From contig JBNGIS010034718.1 of assembly GCA_049999725.1 (NCBI GenBank), forward strand, positions 1 through 24,389: a stretch of DNA of 24,389 nucleotides. The letters are read 5' to 3'. The notes below the pieces were generated by a model, which saw only the letters and a list, made by a program, of their open reading frames with translations, was not told the origin of the DNA and did not search any database. Each line of letters opens with the position of its first letter. Position 1 is the first letter of the stretch. Position numbers and translations under genes: made by a program. This document shows, piece by piece, positions 7,933-18,650 of the stretch. The stretch is from Haplomitrium mnioides (taxonomy: Eukaryota; Marchantiophyta; Haplomitriopsida; Calobryales).

Positions 7933-9506
7933 ATGGCCAACGAGGTACCACCTTCTAGGCTTCAAGGAAGGTTCAAATACGGGTCCTTCAAGGGACACCC
8001 GAAGAATGACCCAGATGCATGGCTGGATGACCTGGAGAACACTGCATCATCAAATGGGGAAGCCCATGTCAAGATTGGAATCCTGCCAGCAGTGCTAAAG
8101 GGAGAGGCCCAGCCATGGTACAAAGACTTGCCAGACAATGTAAAAAAGGACTAGCATGCATTCAAGGAGGCCTTCACAGCGGAGTTCTGTGGGATTGGGG
8201 AAGAAACTGAGGCATTGATCAAGATGAGTCAGCTCAAGATGAAGAATAAGGAGTCTGTGAGGAGGTTCTTCCAACGTTTCAAGAAGGTGGCGGGAAAGTT
8301 GAACCCGTCAGCCACTGATGGGATTCTCATAGCATGGTTCCTAGCTGCTCTACCCAGAGGGATTGGGACCTGGGTAAGACAAGCATATCCCTAGACTCTT
8401 GAGGATGCTGTCAATGCAGCCCAATCTCATGTGAAGGCTGCCCTCACCAGTTTCCGAAGAAAGACACAAGCCAGATATGACTTTGATGATTCTTCGGACG
8501 CCTCGAATAGTGACGATGAAATAGATCAGAGTTCCGAGTCCTCCTCGGAAAGCGAGAATGAGTCAAGCAGCAACAGCTCAGACGAGGACCGGTCATCCAG
8601 GAGGAAAAAGAAGAAGAAAGACCTGAAGAAGAAAAAGCAAGTCAAGGAGGTGCATCATAAGAAGGGGGCAAACAAGGAGACATATAAGAAAACTGAACCC
8701 GAACCCGAGGCTAGCAGGAAGCCAGGGAGAGGGATCAAATTGACGAGCTGAACGCCAAGTTGGAGGCGATGAACATCCTCCTAGCAGGGATCAAACAGGA
8801 AGGACGACCCCTGCCGACCCGGAGAGTTGGAGTCTGGTGTGTCCGCTGCAAGCAACACGAACACTCCCCCCAAGAATGTCTGAATGACACCAATGTTGTG
8901 CAGTATGTAAGGGAGGAAGCACCAGAACACGTGAGAGAAGAGGTGGAGTATGTCTTGGAGGAGGCTCCAAACACAGTATATCAAATCAGTGAGGGACCTC
9001 GGACAATTCTGAGCAAGCATATAGGAGGGAATGCAGGGCCTATGAATCAGTGGGCTGCTACTCGGCCACCCATGACCACAATCATGGTGTGTTGGAATTG
9101 TGGCCAGCCTGGTCACATTTCAGCAAGCTGTCCGGAACCGCGTAAGAGCAATTATGGGCAACCACCTCCCCTTTGCTTCCAATGCAAAACGGAGGGGCAT
9201 GTAGCCATGAATTGCCCACACAGAAGGCCAAATGCTGCCCCTGGGCCAAGCTTGAATCCTCCTCCCCCCTCAAATGTCAATCTGATCACTCTAGACACGA
9301 AGGAGGAAGTTGAATTGCCAAGCTGGGAGACGCCAACTTCGGATGATTGTTTCAGGGTCATCACCAAGGCAGGGGCCAAGGCCCCAAAGAGGAGCCAGAG
9401 GAAGTCCGAGCGCAGAGCTAAGAAGGGAGTAGCTCGAGCGACCTCGCCTCGAATTGATTCGGATTATCAGAGGGATAATCCAAAATGGTTCTACCCCAAG
9501 CAGTAA
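7933..9506 (+). pseudogene. gag: Element 1 gag (capsid plus three zinc knuckles), broken
   Basis: Encodes the structural Gag that packages element RNA in cytoplasmic particles. I start at ATG 7933 (MANEVPPSRL), the first ATG in a frame open from 7876. The capsid region has the Gag pattern of a P-D-A-W-L-D-D segment, then WYKDLPD, then FFQRFKK. Next comes a Ser/Asp/Glu-rich stretch (about 8476-8590) followed by a Lys-rich block. Three CX2CX4HX4C knuckles sit at 8838-8879, 9090-9131 and 9174-9215, all with intact ligands. Breaks: in-frame stops at 8152-8154 (TAG, where a Trp is common in this family) and 8392-8394 (TAG), and a frame change near 8715-8735. The stop at 9504-9506 separates it from the protease, which continues in the same frame. 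Family assignment is firm; the exact original start is not. Confidence 0.85.
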
Positions 9507-10529
9507 GACCAGGTGAAAAAGCAGTTGGCGGCTTTGGAGGCTCTGGAAGAGGAGCGGGCCGCCAAAGAGACCCTCAAGGAGGTCCAGAAGCAACAAGGGG
9601 GAGCCTGGGAGAAGGTTGCAATTGCGGAAGAGGGGGCAAAGCCCAACCTTTAAAACATTCAGGCAGATGTACGAAATTGCCCTATCACGGCCACAGTGGG
9701 CTAACTCATCAAGGATAACCCACTGTATCAGAGACAACTTTGTGAATTGTTGATAGGGGCGAAGAGAAAGAAGAGGCTACCCAAGGTGGGAGCTCCAGCA
9801 AACCTGCAGCTAATCTGTGAAGACAAGGGGGCTCCGGAGATCAACATCCAGATTGCGGGGTGCACACTGTCTTTAGTGCCCGTAGATGGAGGGGCATGAG
9901 TCAACATTATGGTAGAGGAGACAGCGCACAAGCTGGGATTCACGGAATTCCAACCTACAACCATGATCATGAGGCTGGCGGATGGGTCACGAGTAAAGCA
10001 ACTGGGCTCTCTTCTTCAAATCCCAACCTTTATAGGGGGCAAAGAGTTCAAATTGAATTATCTGGTAATCCGACCCGCCAGAACTTCTCCTTACCCAGTG
10101 TTGATAGGAAGGTCGTGGCTGTATGGGGCCAGAGTAATGCACAACTGGGGGAACTCCACATTGGTGTTTGGCCCCAACAAAACAACAGTGCACTATGGTC
10201 CAGTTCCTCACTTGGGGGAAACGCAGCCTGAGGCAGAGTACAACAGTGAGTGGTCCGAGGAAGAGGACGATTCAAAGTACCACTACTGGGTGCAATTGGT
10301 GAGTGAAGCAACAGAGGAAAATCTGTTGGAGGAGAGTGTGGAGTCTGTCCACCAAAGTGAATTATCAGCCTACGACAGACCAGAGCACCAGTGGAAAGAA
10401 TCAACGGCAGATAGGGCTAAGGGTGGGGACACCACGGGGCACTTCGACAAATTGAGGAGGTATGAGTATCAAGAGAAAAACGAAAGCCCAACTGTGACCT
10501 CATCAAGAGTGCCCAACAACCGCAAGTAA
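9507..10529 (+). pseudogene. Element 1 aspartic protease region, broken, no polymerase
   Basis: Continues gag's third frame. A charged, likely coiled-coil stretch (LEALEEERAAKETLKEV) is followed by stops at 9651-9653 and 9702-9704. A retropepsin-like domain then occupies about 9780-10180. Its active-site region reads VPVDGGA, with Asp at 9885-9887, then a TGA stop at 9897-9899 and VNIM. DGGA in place of the common D-S/T-G-A is a visible variation. Downstream are MRLADGSRVKQLG and the usual closing PVLIGRSWL. The remaining ~110 codons are acidic and end at TAA 10527-10529, only about 150 bp before the polypurine tract. No reverse transcriptase, RNase H or integrase motif occurs in any frame here. 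The protease would cleave the Gag polyprotein in particles. The domain call is good; activity is excluded by the stops. Confidence 0.8.
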
Positions 10530-10681
10530 GTTGTGTGTGTGTGTGTGTGAGAGTGTGTGTTTTGAAGGGGGTGTTTCGTGGGGTTGTATTGCAGGAGTTA
10601 CAGAGTCGAGCCAACGACCAGCAGTAGAGGCACCAGAAAATTGAGGGAGAAGAAGTGTGTTCGTAGGGACGCTTCACATTT
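10530..10681 (+). other. Short 3' untranslated region of element 1 with GT repeat
   Basis: Contains a GT-rich microsatellite at about 10532-10560 and no polymerase remnant. It runs directly into the polypurine tract. Confidence 0.55.
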
Positions 10682-10691
10682 GAAGGGGGAG
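10682..10691 (+). promoter_or_regulatory. Polypurine tract of element 1
   Basis: GAAGGGGGAG lies three bases (TTA) before the TGTCAG that opens LTR copy B. This is the expected place and composition for the plus-strand DNA primer of an LTR retrotransposon, and it supports the left border of copy B. Confidence 0.75.
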
Positions 10692-10694
10692 TTA

Positions 10695-12864
10695 TGTCAG
10701 CCAGTGGTTTGGGGCACTAAAGCTGAATGCAGAAAATCGGAAGCATCACTGGCACAATGACCCTTGGCAAGAGTGAAGGCCTCTCTCGAGCCATGAATTA
10801 ACCTCAAATAGCTACTAAGAGTAGGGCGCATGATTCCTAGGAGGGAAACAAGATCATGGCGGAAGAGATGAGGAGAGAGCAGTGATCGCCAGCCATGGGA
10901 GGGGTCCCATTTTTAAATTCAAAGCACGCCAGCGAGAATCCGTGGGCCTAAGGAGGATGCGGGGATCATAGCTTGGGGAGAAGAAATAGAGCAGCCACCT
11001 ATGGCGAAGCGATCGAAAGAGGAAGAAGAACGGATCAACAATAAGGAAATCCGAAGGCACTTCGAAGAGAGGCAGATCGCGGGGGTCTTGCAGCGGCTAC
11101 AAATCGGGAAGCAAGGATCAAGAGTTGAAAGGAAGAGGTGAGATTGTCACGAGGGAGAGCAAGGCCAGGGAAGAGGGACGTCTTTATCCCGCAAGCAGAA
11201 GCGAGCCCTACAAGATCTGATCGAACGCTCCATTCGAGTCTGCAAGTTTTAGCGGAAGAGTGGTGTCCCCGGAAGGTCACGCAAGATTCCACAGAGACGT
11301 GGCGTCTCCCGAGCACTTCGCGGGATTCCACGGATGACGTGGCGGCACTATGAGGTCTGTGATTCTGCGGAAAGGCGCCTCCATAAGTGGGGAGCCCACT
11401 TAACGGGGTTCTGATCCATCTTACGACATGGGGACCCCGATTAAGAGGGATCCGCGAGGAAACCAATAGGGGACCAAGGAGAGGGGCCCGAAGCAGCGAC
11501 ATATCGAGGGTCTATCGAAGGAAAACGGAGAAGTGCCGAAAGGATGATACATCAGAGATCCGAGCGAAGGAGGAGCGAGGAAGCCAAAGGGACGACTTAG
11601 CGTAGATCCATCAAGAGGAAACACATAGGAGAGCCGAAAAGGGGACAGATCACCGAACTGGCCGAATAAAAGCGAGTGAAGGTGAAAAGGCGACTCATCG
11701 GCGATCCGGTTCAAACAATGTGCATCAGTAGCAAAACAGTGACCCATCGCAAACCGTCCAATGGGAAGAAGGCTGAGCCAGAATGGCGATATGGCGCATA
11801 TCCGATGGGGGCAAACGAGGGGCATGGCAAAAGGACGATCTATCGGTGAATCAGCGAGCAAGATGAGGGTGGCCAGAAAATGAAGCTAACGTCGGTGCGA
11901 CCGATGGAGGAGCTAGTGGCGTCGAAAGGATGACTCTTTGCCGCTTTGGCAACCAAAAGGGTGAAAGTTTGACGGGGTGCGGCCGGCATCCAAAAGTTTG
12001 ATAGGGACAAACGGTCCGAAAGGGCCTTGTAGTTCTTATATCGAGCTTTTGGAAGTGTTAACGAAGATAGCCTCAGACATGCGCGTAGTTCTTAATTCGA
12101 AGATATGTCGAAATGGCAACATCGGCACAGCTCTTATTCAGCAAGCAGGGGAAGTCCGCAACGGCTCTACGGATGACGTGGCGAGCGCAGGGAGTCCGCG
12201 GGAGGGCTTCGGAAACGTGGCGCGTTGGGGATGCTTGGTAAGGTTTCTGAAGGTCAACTTCGGAAGAAGGGTCCGCGTGACGGTCCGCCTACCCCTTTGC
12301 GAGGCAGCGTCGGACGGCGGCCTTCGGATGACGTGGCGCCTTGGAAATCACGTAGGGGGTTCCGTGGGTCAACCTTGGAAGGAAATCAGCCGATGGTCCG
12401 CCTATCCCTTTGGGGGTGGCGCCTTTCGGGGGACGTAGCGACTCCAAGGACCCCGAAGCAACTTACGAGACACGCGGCGCCAGGAGGAGAGTCCATCGGA
12501 CCTCGGGCAACGTGCAAGTCAACTGCGGAAGGAGCTAGCGCGACTGTCAGCCTACCCCTTACGGGGCGGCGTCGGACGGCGGTGCAGCGGAGGACGTGGC
12601 GCGAGGAGAACAAAGAGGGATTTGCGGAGGAATCTGTGGAGATTATGTAGACGGGGTTTCGTGGGGCACTTCGAAACTCGGTTCCGAAGAGCCTCTTTGG
12701 ACTTGGTTCTGCGGGAATCTGCGGAATCTCTTCCCGCAAGATTCCTCAGAGCTCCTCGTAAAATTACCATTATACTTGTCGTTCTTGATCAACTGAAGGG
12801 AAAAACTGCTCGATTTCCCTTCCCATTGTAACTGGATTAACCGACGAGAGAGCCACGCGTCGCA
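10695..12864 (+). repeat. LTR copy B (3' LTR of element 1)
   Basis: A 2170-bp copy starting TGTCAGCCAGTGG straight after the polypurine tract. It aligns with copy A throughout and with copy C from 11131. It keeps the ~123-bp segment near 12674-12808 that A lacks. Six ACGTGGC boxes, the 8-bp-arm hairpin (11384-11402) and the 113-bp-spaced internal repeats are present. The right border is set at CA 12863-12864 because similarity to copy A stops at 12868; similarity to copy C does not stop there. By eye it is closer to C than to A. Confidence 0.8.
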
Positions 12865-13808
12865 TTCTGTTAGGATCCAGGATGGGAGGCCAAGTGCACA
12901 CAAGAAGTTGGAAAAAGAGGGTCACAAGGAAGTTAGGAGCGATACGATGACACAAGAGGCAACAAGAAAGCGACTGTAGACACGGTCCAGAGCATGAAGC
13001 CAACAATAAGAGAAGCAATAAGAAAAGTTTTAGGAATAGATGTTAGAAAATATCTTAGTTTTTAGAAATGTCATCGTAAGATCAGTACATTCTTTTTGAA
13101 TCAGGTACCAAAAAACGACTTCAAGGACAAGGGCAGCTCAAAACAACAAGGAAGGGAAAATGGTGCTCCCGCAAAGAAAAGAAAAAGGAAGTGGTCGCAC
13201 CCCACTCCTCCATGTGTAATGTCCCTGTGTGTGTGTGAGTGTTTTGGTTGTAAATTAGGAAGTTAGTACTCCGTGGGAAAATTAGCTATATATATTCACA
13301 ATTTTATATATATATATAGACACACACACAAATACAAGAAATTTGCAAAAATAAAGTAAGTAACAGGGAGCCAAACCAAGGAGAAAAGATGGGCAAAAAT
13401 GGACGAAGAAGATCAGTTGGATCCAAAGGTGTACATTGAAAGGAGAATTCCCACCAGTGGGAATTAGGGCCATTTTGATAAAGAGAACCAAAGGGGAATT
13501 TTGTCTCTCTCTTACGCGGCGCAGTTTGGTGAGAAAAAATGAGTTTCTTGGGCTGGAGGCTGGAGACGCGCCGCATGGAGGTGTGATTAGGCACCTTTTG
13601 GTGATCACCATGAAGGAGGGCTTGAAGAAATTGTTGCATGCATAGAACGTGGAAGACATGGGCCAATCGGTGTGGAGTTGGGAAGACTGAGTGGCTGTGA
13701 AACAAGCATTGATCTGAGGAGGAGAGGGCCAATGACCGATCGCTGCCCTCATGTTGATATAAAAATGGGAAGTGTGTGGATCGCTGACATGAGTTGCCTT
13801 CATCGAAG
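12865..13808. repeat. LTR-B flank duplicated at right end of window
   Basis: Matches 23457-24389 almost base for base, including GTTAGGATCCAGGATGGGA at its start. The main differences are in an AT/AC-rich stretch (13288-13350 against 23880-23930), where the copies carry different insertions. There is no counterpart after LTR copy A. Long open frames on the minus strand show no recognisable domain. It is either host flank duplicated together with the LTR or part of a larger repeat; the window cannot decide. Confidence 0.8.
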
Positions 13809-15741
13809 GAATTTTGGGTTGGGACATAGACTGCCATACATTATCCCTGCCTTGAGAGTGCCCGATGAAGAAAAAAACATATGAATACTTCAAGTGGTGA
13901 ACTTCTGTCATCTTTGGAGAGTCCGTTGTTCATTCCATCGCTTGCAGATTCATCAATTGATGTGAGTCTGGGAACTACAGGTATCGAATAGGAAAAGAAA
14001 AGGAGGTTGTTGGATGTCTGAGTGAGGCTGCCACTGGTTCATGATATAAACGCAGCTAGGAACCACAAATGCAGGTGATTGTGGCTGGTTGAGGATGTCG
14101 ATGCAGGAAGGAACTCACAACCAGCTTTGTGTGATGGAATTGAGACACCACCCTGTTTCCATTGCACTGTCAGAAAAAGGAGGTAAAGCAACAACAGGTC
14201 TATACAGGTGCTGAAGGAATTGAGAACGTGACAGAGAGCAGGAGCTAGAGTGACAGACTCTAAGATCTAAAAAAAACAACAACATGGAAACAGAAAAAAA
14301 GAGGTTCCTGGTCGCATTCTAGCCAGGAATGGTCGTCCATTCTCGTTTCTATCAAAGAACCGGTTCCTATACGTCAGCCATCGGTTGGGAGAGTAGCACA
14401 GAAGTCGTGGTAGCGGCCAGAACTTTATGACTAAAATTTGAGATAGAGGAGTTCAGGAAGCAGCTCTATGGGTAGACGCATTCGTCGTTTGAAACAGTGA
14501 GTGCAAGGGAAGGACCACCATCAAAATCGGGAGGCAGTAACCCTCCCTCTTTGCGCCTCTAGTGGCTCATGCACAGAGGCCCTATGGTTCAGTGAAAAGA
14601 TGAGGTTCTCGCGGAGGGGGCGGAGCAAGGACACAGATGAAGAATAGAGGAAGAAGAATACTGTGCATGCTGTTTGGTTGGCTGGGAATCCATTGGTCTC
14701 TGCATTTACCTCGAAGACCAGGAATAGAAATGGAGAATTTGATCAATGAGCGCAGGGGTAAATCGAGAGCGGAATGAGGGAGATAGGAGAGATGCTAATC
14801 CAGAAGAATGATCTGTATAACAATGGAGCCTCACAATCGGTGTTTTCCACATGCATCAAAAGTGGGAAGGCAGCCAGTCCGCATAAAATTCTTGCAGGTC
14901 TACAAGACGGGAGAGAGATAGGTGACGTTGGGGTATAGCTCTCATTATAGGGACGAGGTTCTTTTGGTGAAAATACAAGGAGTGGAAAATTAAAGTTAGC
15001 ACAGAACCATGGCGGTTAAATGGGGTTGGTAAATGAAAGTGAAGCTGTAAGACCAAGTAGAAGGCTCGTAGAATACAAGGAAGTAGCTGTTCTTGGTAGG
15101 GAGAAATGTGCCAAGAAAGAGAGAAAATTAGTAGTAGAAGATAATACTAGGAAGGGGTAATTGATGCTTGTAGACAAACAGGAAGGGCAGAGAATGGTAT
15201 GGAGATAATGAGGATCAAGATAGAGAAGTCAAAAAGTTGAAGAGCTAACTAAAGAAAGCCAGAGTAGAAAAGGAGGGTGGATACACTGAGTAGCAAGCAA
15301 GTGGTGTGGCAAGAGGGGTTGATTGCAGATTGGAGTGGAATAGTGGAGGTCCTGGAAGTAAGGTAGGAGATTGGAGGAGTTTAGAGGAAGAAAAATTTTC
15401 ATACGTATCCTGCAAGAAGGGAAGGAGTGATCGGTGGTGCAAGAGGGGTTCGAGGTGGACAGGAATCTCACCGAGGTTGGGCCTGCTGGATGGTAGCTAA
15501 AGTAATCGTAAATTGAAAATAATGTTGTTATACGTTCATGTGTGTGTTCCGTCCTTGTTCGTTCAGTAGAGTCGGTCGTGCGTTCGGTATTCCAGGGGCG
15601 TTAACGTGGGGCACTAGTAAGCCATCTTATGTGTGTTGGGAGTGAGTGGGTGATATAGTCTGTTGAGTGAAGAAGAGAGTGTACCATTTCCCTATAGCTA
15701 TGTTAGAATGAAGAGTTAGAGAAGTTCAAAGAGAGGAGTTA
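13809..15741. other. Anonymous DNA between the two elements
   Basis: About 1.9 kb without a convincing gene. Open frames are short, occur on both strands and lack known motifs. I see no RNA gene. The duplication with the window's right end may continue past 13808 but the window stops there. Confidence 0.5.
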
Positions 15742-16254
15742 TGTCCAAACATGGGAAGTCAAACAATTTGAAAGTGAATTGGTAATATTTATTGGATGTA
15801 CCTGAATTCAGTAAAGTGCTGGTCATTATAGTGTGAATGCATGTAAGTTTAGGTTATGCATGTCTTGTCTTGTCCTTCCTTGTCGAAACACCTAAAATCA
15901 AACGCTTGTGCTTTATTTCAATTCTGTTATGGGTTGCTGCCCCTGAGCCAAAAGACCAGCCCGCAGGCCACCAATTGTTTGCAGGACCTACTCTGCCCTG
16001 AGGGAAAAGAAAAGTCCCCTCACGGCCATATGGACTCTGGTGGACTCTCATCCCACCACATCGAGAGTATCCTTGGGTAGTCCGCCCCACGGGAGGACCT
16101 TGAGTGTGTAGAGTGGACACTGAAAACCTGAGAAACAGAAGTTAGGTCCTCATCACTATACTACATACCACAACGACATCCAACAACCATACCAATATCC
16201 GAGACCTGCGGGGTTCCCCCCTATATCCCGTCGGTGCTCCCAATAGACCTAACA
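15742..16254 (+). repeat. Putative 5' LTR of element 2
   Basis: The right border (ACA at 16252-16254) is supported by the primer-binding site one base later. The left border is a guess: TGTCCAAAC at 15742 is a plausible TG start, giving about 513 bp. With the 3' LTR deleted there is no partner to compare. It shows no similarity to LTR copies A-C. Confidence 0.4.
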
Positions 16255-16255
16255 G

Positions 16256-16270
16256 TGGCGCCTGTTGCCG
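16256..16270 (+). promoter_or_regulatory. Primer-binding site, tRNA-Asp-like
   Basis: TGGCGCCTGTTGCCG follows ACAG. Apart from one extra T after TGGCGCC it matches the complement of the 3' end of plant tRNA-Asp, the minus-strand primer used by several plant Gypsy lineages. The match is from knowledge of that site; no search was run. Confidence 0.75.
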
Positions 16271-16917
16271 TAGCTGCCTTGTTTTCCTTTCCTTGAGTCC
16301 ACCATGGGCCACCCACCTACTGAACACATTTGGTCATTTGCGGAGATGGCGGAAGCCTCTGGAATGACATTGGAACATCTTATGTTCAGAATGTAGGTGG
16401 AGACAATCGACACATTATGGTGGCTCGCAACATGGATACCTTTAGACACACTTAGCTTTGAGGATATTGAACCAGTCACTAGCTTGAGAAGTCGACAGTA
16501 GAACAGGGTAGCAACTTTCAGCATTAGTGTTTCCCACAATTAGCAACATTTTCTGCTTCACACTGTCAAAACTAGAGTGTCTACCTGAAACCGAATTCAG
16601 AAATTGTCATTTCAGACTGCGGTGTGCCACACCGACTATTTCATTTTCTGTTTTGCATTTTTTTTTGGGCCAGAGGCCGTTTGTTGCAGGTTTCGAAGAT
16701 TTTGTGGCACATCCAGTTCTGCGTTGCAGCATCTGGACCAGAATTCAGGTCGACACTGTTGTCAAAACGGTGTATGAAGCGTCCTCCTCCTCCCCTTACA
16801 CTTTCTAGAATTGATCGATACGTTCGTAGGTGCCTTCGCTCTCCTCGTCCGAAGAAGAAGAGGAATTCAGAGACTCGCTTATTCTCATCCTCATCTTCTC
16901 TAGATCTGAACCCAAAT
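16271..16917 (+). other. Element 2 leader
   Basis: Between primer-binding site and the chosen gag ATG. The gag frame is open without a stop from about 16624, so an upstream start is possible, but that stretch shows no Gag motif and includes a hydrophobic Phe-rich segment unlike Gag. I read it as untranslated leader. Confidence 0.5.
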
Positions 16918-18650
16918 ATGGCTTATCAACCAGCCCTACCATCTAGGTATACGTGCCAGAAATTCACAGGCCAAATGGCTGTTGATAGAGTAGATGCAGA
17001 TACGTATCTCAATTGATTTTTGGCCTTGGCGGCGGCCACCGGTGATCCAGACGAAGTCTTAAGAACCCAATTTTCCACAATCGTAGACGGTGATGCAATC
17101 AATTGGTATTTCTGAGAGGCGGATCTGATAGGATCTTGGCCAGACCTCCGCAATGCTTTCTTGGATAGATTCAGACCAACTTATCACCTTGATCGTGCAT
17201 GGGACGATCTGTTCTGTATTAGGATGTATGCAGAAGAATCAATTCAAGACTACAACAATAGATTTAAAGTGGTAGTCAACAAGCGCCGAACTCCCCCACC
17301 AACGGAGGATCAAACCGGGTTTTTCATAAAGGGTTTGCCCAACTCAATCCAAGAACATGTCTTACTGCAAGACCCTCAAACTCTGGACAGAGCCATTCAG
17401 GTGGCTACATCTTATGAGAAAATTTTGTTGAGGCGTGAGAGATTTGCCTCAAACTCTTCCTCTTCGGTTGGCAAAACACTAAGTGCTAGCACTGGAATGT
17501 ATGGAAATTCGCATGCCAGAATTGCAAGTGCATCAGCGCCACATTCACATCAAAACCAGCCCCAAGCACGAGTAGAATCGTCTGCCTCCTCTAATGCACG
17601 GAGCGATGAGCTGGCAGACTTCAAAACAGAAATTTGCAAGGACATTTTGACTCTTCTGGTTGACCAAATGGCCAATATGAAGATACAAATGCTCAATGCA
17701 GGGGTTTGGTGTACCCGCTGTAATCAGAGACATTCCCCGCTAGAATCCTGCCCTCCAACAATCTGGTGTGACTTGTGCCTTTCTTCCGACCATGACACCG
17801 AAGTCTATCCAGTCTGGCAAAGGCTGCGAGTGGTGAAGGCCAAGACGAACGCAAATGTCAATCTGGCCGCAGTCGCTGCACGTCAAGTGCCCCCGGGCTC
17901 AACCATTCCTCAACAACAGCAAGTACCAGTCCTGGTCCAGCAACCAGTGTATCAACCTGCCTCTGCTATTTCACCCGCGCCTTACCAACAATAGAGTTAT
18001 CCACAAGCATCTATACAACAAGGGCCAAATCCTCCTTTTGGAAAATTTCGACCACCGCTAGGACAAACTTGCTATAATTGTCAAAGACAAGATCACATAT
18101 CTCGCGAGTACCCTCATCCACGAACCAATCAGTATTACCAAAACAGGCCGCCCCTAGCATATCAGCAGCCTTATAGAGGGTATCAAGGCCAAAGGCCTTA
18201 CAACAATCGGTTTGGGGGTTACCAAAACATTCAGAACTCAGGCTATACACCTCGCCAGTTTAATAATAGAAAATTCTCCAATTATACAAATCAGAATGTG
18301 CAGCCACATACTTACAGCGGAGACCAGCAGGCAGGTTACAACAACCAGCCCTTCAGTCAGAATCAACAATATACTGCTTCACACCAATCATACCAAGCGC
18401 AACCAACATATCAGCAGGTCCCCCAACCACAACAGCAAGGCCAAGGTTATGCTCCCCCGCTGCCACATATCACATATTATCAGGCCCAACCAAGTCAAAC
18501 ACAAGCGGCCCAACCTGCTCAACAACTTTCCTTGGCACCCTCCTCACAACAGCAGCTGTTGCTTGCCCCTCAACCACAACAGGCTCTGCCAGTAGCAGCC
18601 CAGTCCAACTTTGTTCCCCCGGAGAATCTCCAACAAGTTCAGGTAGTCCC
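16918..18650 (+). pseudogene. gag: Element 2 gag, broken
   Basis: Structural protein of the element's particles. Chosen start is ATG 16918 (MAYQPALPSR), followed soon by the Gag-like YTCQKFTGQM. Capsid motifs include DAINWYF and LRNAFLDRFRPTYHLD at about 17085-17180, a YAEESIQDYNNRF segment, and FFIKGLPNSIQEHVL. Stops at 17014-17016 (TGA), 17113-17115 (TGA) and 17992-17994 (TAG) are in the same frame as the surrounding homology. Three zinc knuckles follow: 17710-17751 with CX2CX3HX5C spacing, and 17767-17808 and 18070-18111, both with Tyr in place of the last Cys. Sequence from about 17880 to 18640 is very rich in Gln, Pro and Tyr. The gag/protease boundary within the shared frame is not visible, so the end is approximate. 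Confidence 0.85.

Larger units (their letters stand above)
3932..12864 (+). mobile_element. Element 1: non-autonomous gag-protease LTR retrotransposon
   Basis: Two long direct repeats (3932-5964 and 10695-12864) flank a leader, a broken gag with three zinc knuckles, a broken aspartic protease and a polypurine tract placed immediately before the right repeat. The left edges of both repeats align at CAGCCAGTGGTTTGGGGCA, and the right copy starts TGTCAG, a normal LTR start. Nothing between protease and polypurine tract encodes reverse transcriptase, RNase H or integrase, so the element would have needed enzymes supplied elsewhere. This organisation fits the plant elements described as terminal-repeat retrotransposons with a gag domain (TR-GAG). 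Weak points: no convincing primer-binding site follows copy A, no target-site duplication was found, and copies A and B differ at roughly 9% of positions, so an old insertion or a composite of two insertions are both possible. Confidence 0.7.

Noticed and set aside
13282-13911. A 209-codon minus-strand open frame in the LTR-B flank, with a partner at 23904-24371
   Set aside because: The predicted proteins have no recognisable domain, the two copies diverge at the ends, and the frame crosses an AT/AC microsatellite. An unknown gene is possible but not supported.
15725-15750. AGAGAGGAGTTATGTC as a polypurine tract and LTR start like that before copy B
   Set aside because: Upstream of a 5' LTR a polypurine tract has no role, and the purine run is short. 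I kept only the TG as a tentative LTR left border.
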